NCBI RefSeq assembly: GCF_000311725.1
Contig: NZ_HE978513.1
Span: 486,005-550,004 of the forward strand
Direction: 5' to 3'
DNA length: 64,000 nt
From: Robertmurraya massiliosenegalensis JC6
Lineage (GTDB): Bacteria > Bacillota > Bacilli > Bacillales > Cytobacillaceae
Shown in pieces: positions 63,761 through 64,000 of this stretch. Position 1 is the first letter of the stretch. Each line of letters starts with the position of its first letter. A program made the translations under genes and the position numbers. The notes under the pieces are model-generated. The model did not search any database. It was not told the DNA's origin and was given only the letters and a program-made list of their open reading frames with translations.

Positions 63761-64000
63761 GAGGCTCGGACATAACTAGCTTCAAATCATGAGAAAGGTG
63801 AATTTGAGAGTACTCAACTCAAATTCACCTTTCTCTATTTTTGTATGAACGCAAGATTTTCGATTTTCCTCGTACAAAAAATCGAGGGAAACGTAAATTA
63901 GCCTTCAAAAATCCAATCGATTTCCACTTTGTCTAAATTTCTACTACGAAGACCCTATTTTGCTCCAACCATCTCTCGCCCTTAAGCGGAATTTTTCCTG
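63761..64000. repeat. dispersed repeat family B, copy 2 (cut by window edge)
   Basis: Starts GAGGCTCGGACATA, contains an 18-bp perfect hairpin (GAGAAAGGTGAATTTGAG at 63791-63808 with its complement at 63818-63835) and ends TCCAACCATCTCT-CG-CCCTTAAGCGGAATTTTTCCTG at 63964-64000. Start and end blocks match 19867-20043. The 18-bp hairpin is followed by TATTTTTG on the plus strand, so it may also be a terminator. The 325-base gap 63676-64000 holds no gene that I can see. Confidence 0.75.

Overview
The window is chromosomal DNA of a low-GC, endospore-forming Bacillaceae species. The evidence is Bacillus subtilis-like synteny (lcfA-yshE-mutS2-polX-cvpA-zapA-rnhC-pheTS-ysgA-sspI on the left; ysdC, ysdB, ysdA, rplT-rpmI-infC, thrS, ytxC, dnaIB, nrdR, speD, gapB, coaE, ytaF, mutM, polA, phoRP on the right), spore genes (sspI, ytxC, ytaF), two T-box leaders, an L20-type leader and a sigma-W promoter. 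No rRNA, tRNA, insertion sequence, prophage or CRISPR array is visible. The genus cannot be fixed from this sequence alone.

Layout. 1-13.5 kb is a conserved housekeeping block, almost all on the minus strand, for DNA repair, cell division, RNase HIII, phenylalanyl-tRNA synthetase and a small acid-soluble spore protein. 13.5-39.4 kb is an accessory region. It holds a citR/citA pair, an M20 dipeptidase and a prenyltransferase-like gene that have lost their 3' ends at one deletion point, a butanediol-dehydrogenase-type enzyme, several small hydrolases and a 12-unit 53-bp tandem repeat. It also holds an ABC transporter with its two-component system and a 10-kb catabolic cluster. 39.4-64 kb returns to the conserved block for translation, replication initiation, polyamine synthesis, gluconeogenesis, CoA synthesis, DNA repair and the phosphate response, with an hflKC pair between polA and phoR.

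The most interesting system is the cluster at 28.4-38.6 kb. It encodes a TRAP transporter (DctP, DctQ, DctM), a PucR-type regulator, an archaeal-type OMP decarboxylase with an extra C-terminal domain, an M20 carbamoylase, PyrK, class 1B PyrD and a dihydroorotase with HxHxR and MPNTNP signatures. Read as catabolism, these enzymes run the middle of pyrimidine synthesis backwards: orotate to dihydroorotate (PyrDK), to N-carbamoyl-aspartate (dihydroorotase), to aspartate plus CO2 and ammonia (carbamoylase). I propose that it is an orotate uptake and degradation locus. The pathway chemistry is classical, from orotate-fermenting clostridia; the TRAP importer, PucR control and decorated OMP decarboxylase are inference.

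Other points worth attention are a one-base frameshift in the essential pheS exactly at an A_AAA_AAG heptamer, two families of dispersed palindromic repeats, two tandem-repeat arrays, and two short membrane-protein genes with good ribosome-binding sites.
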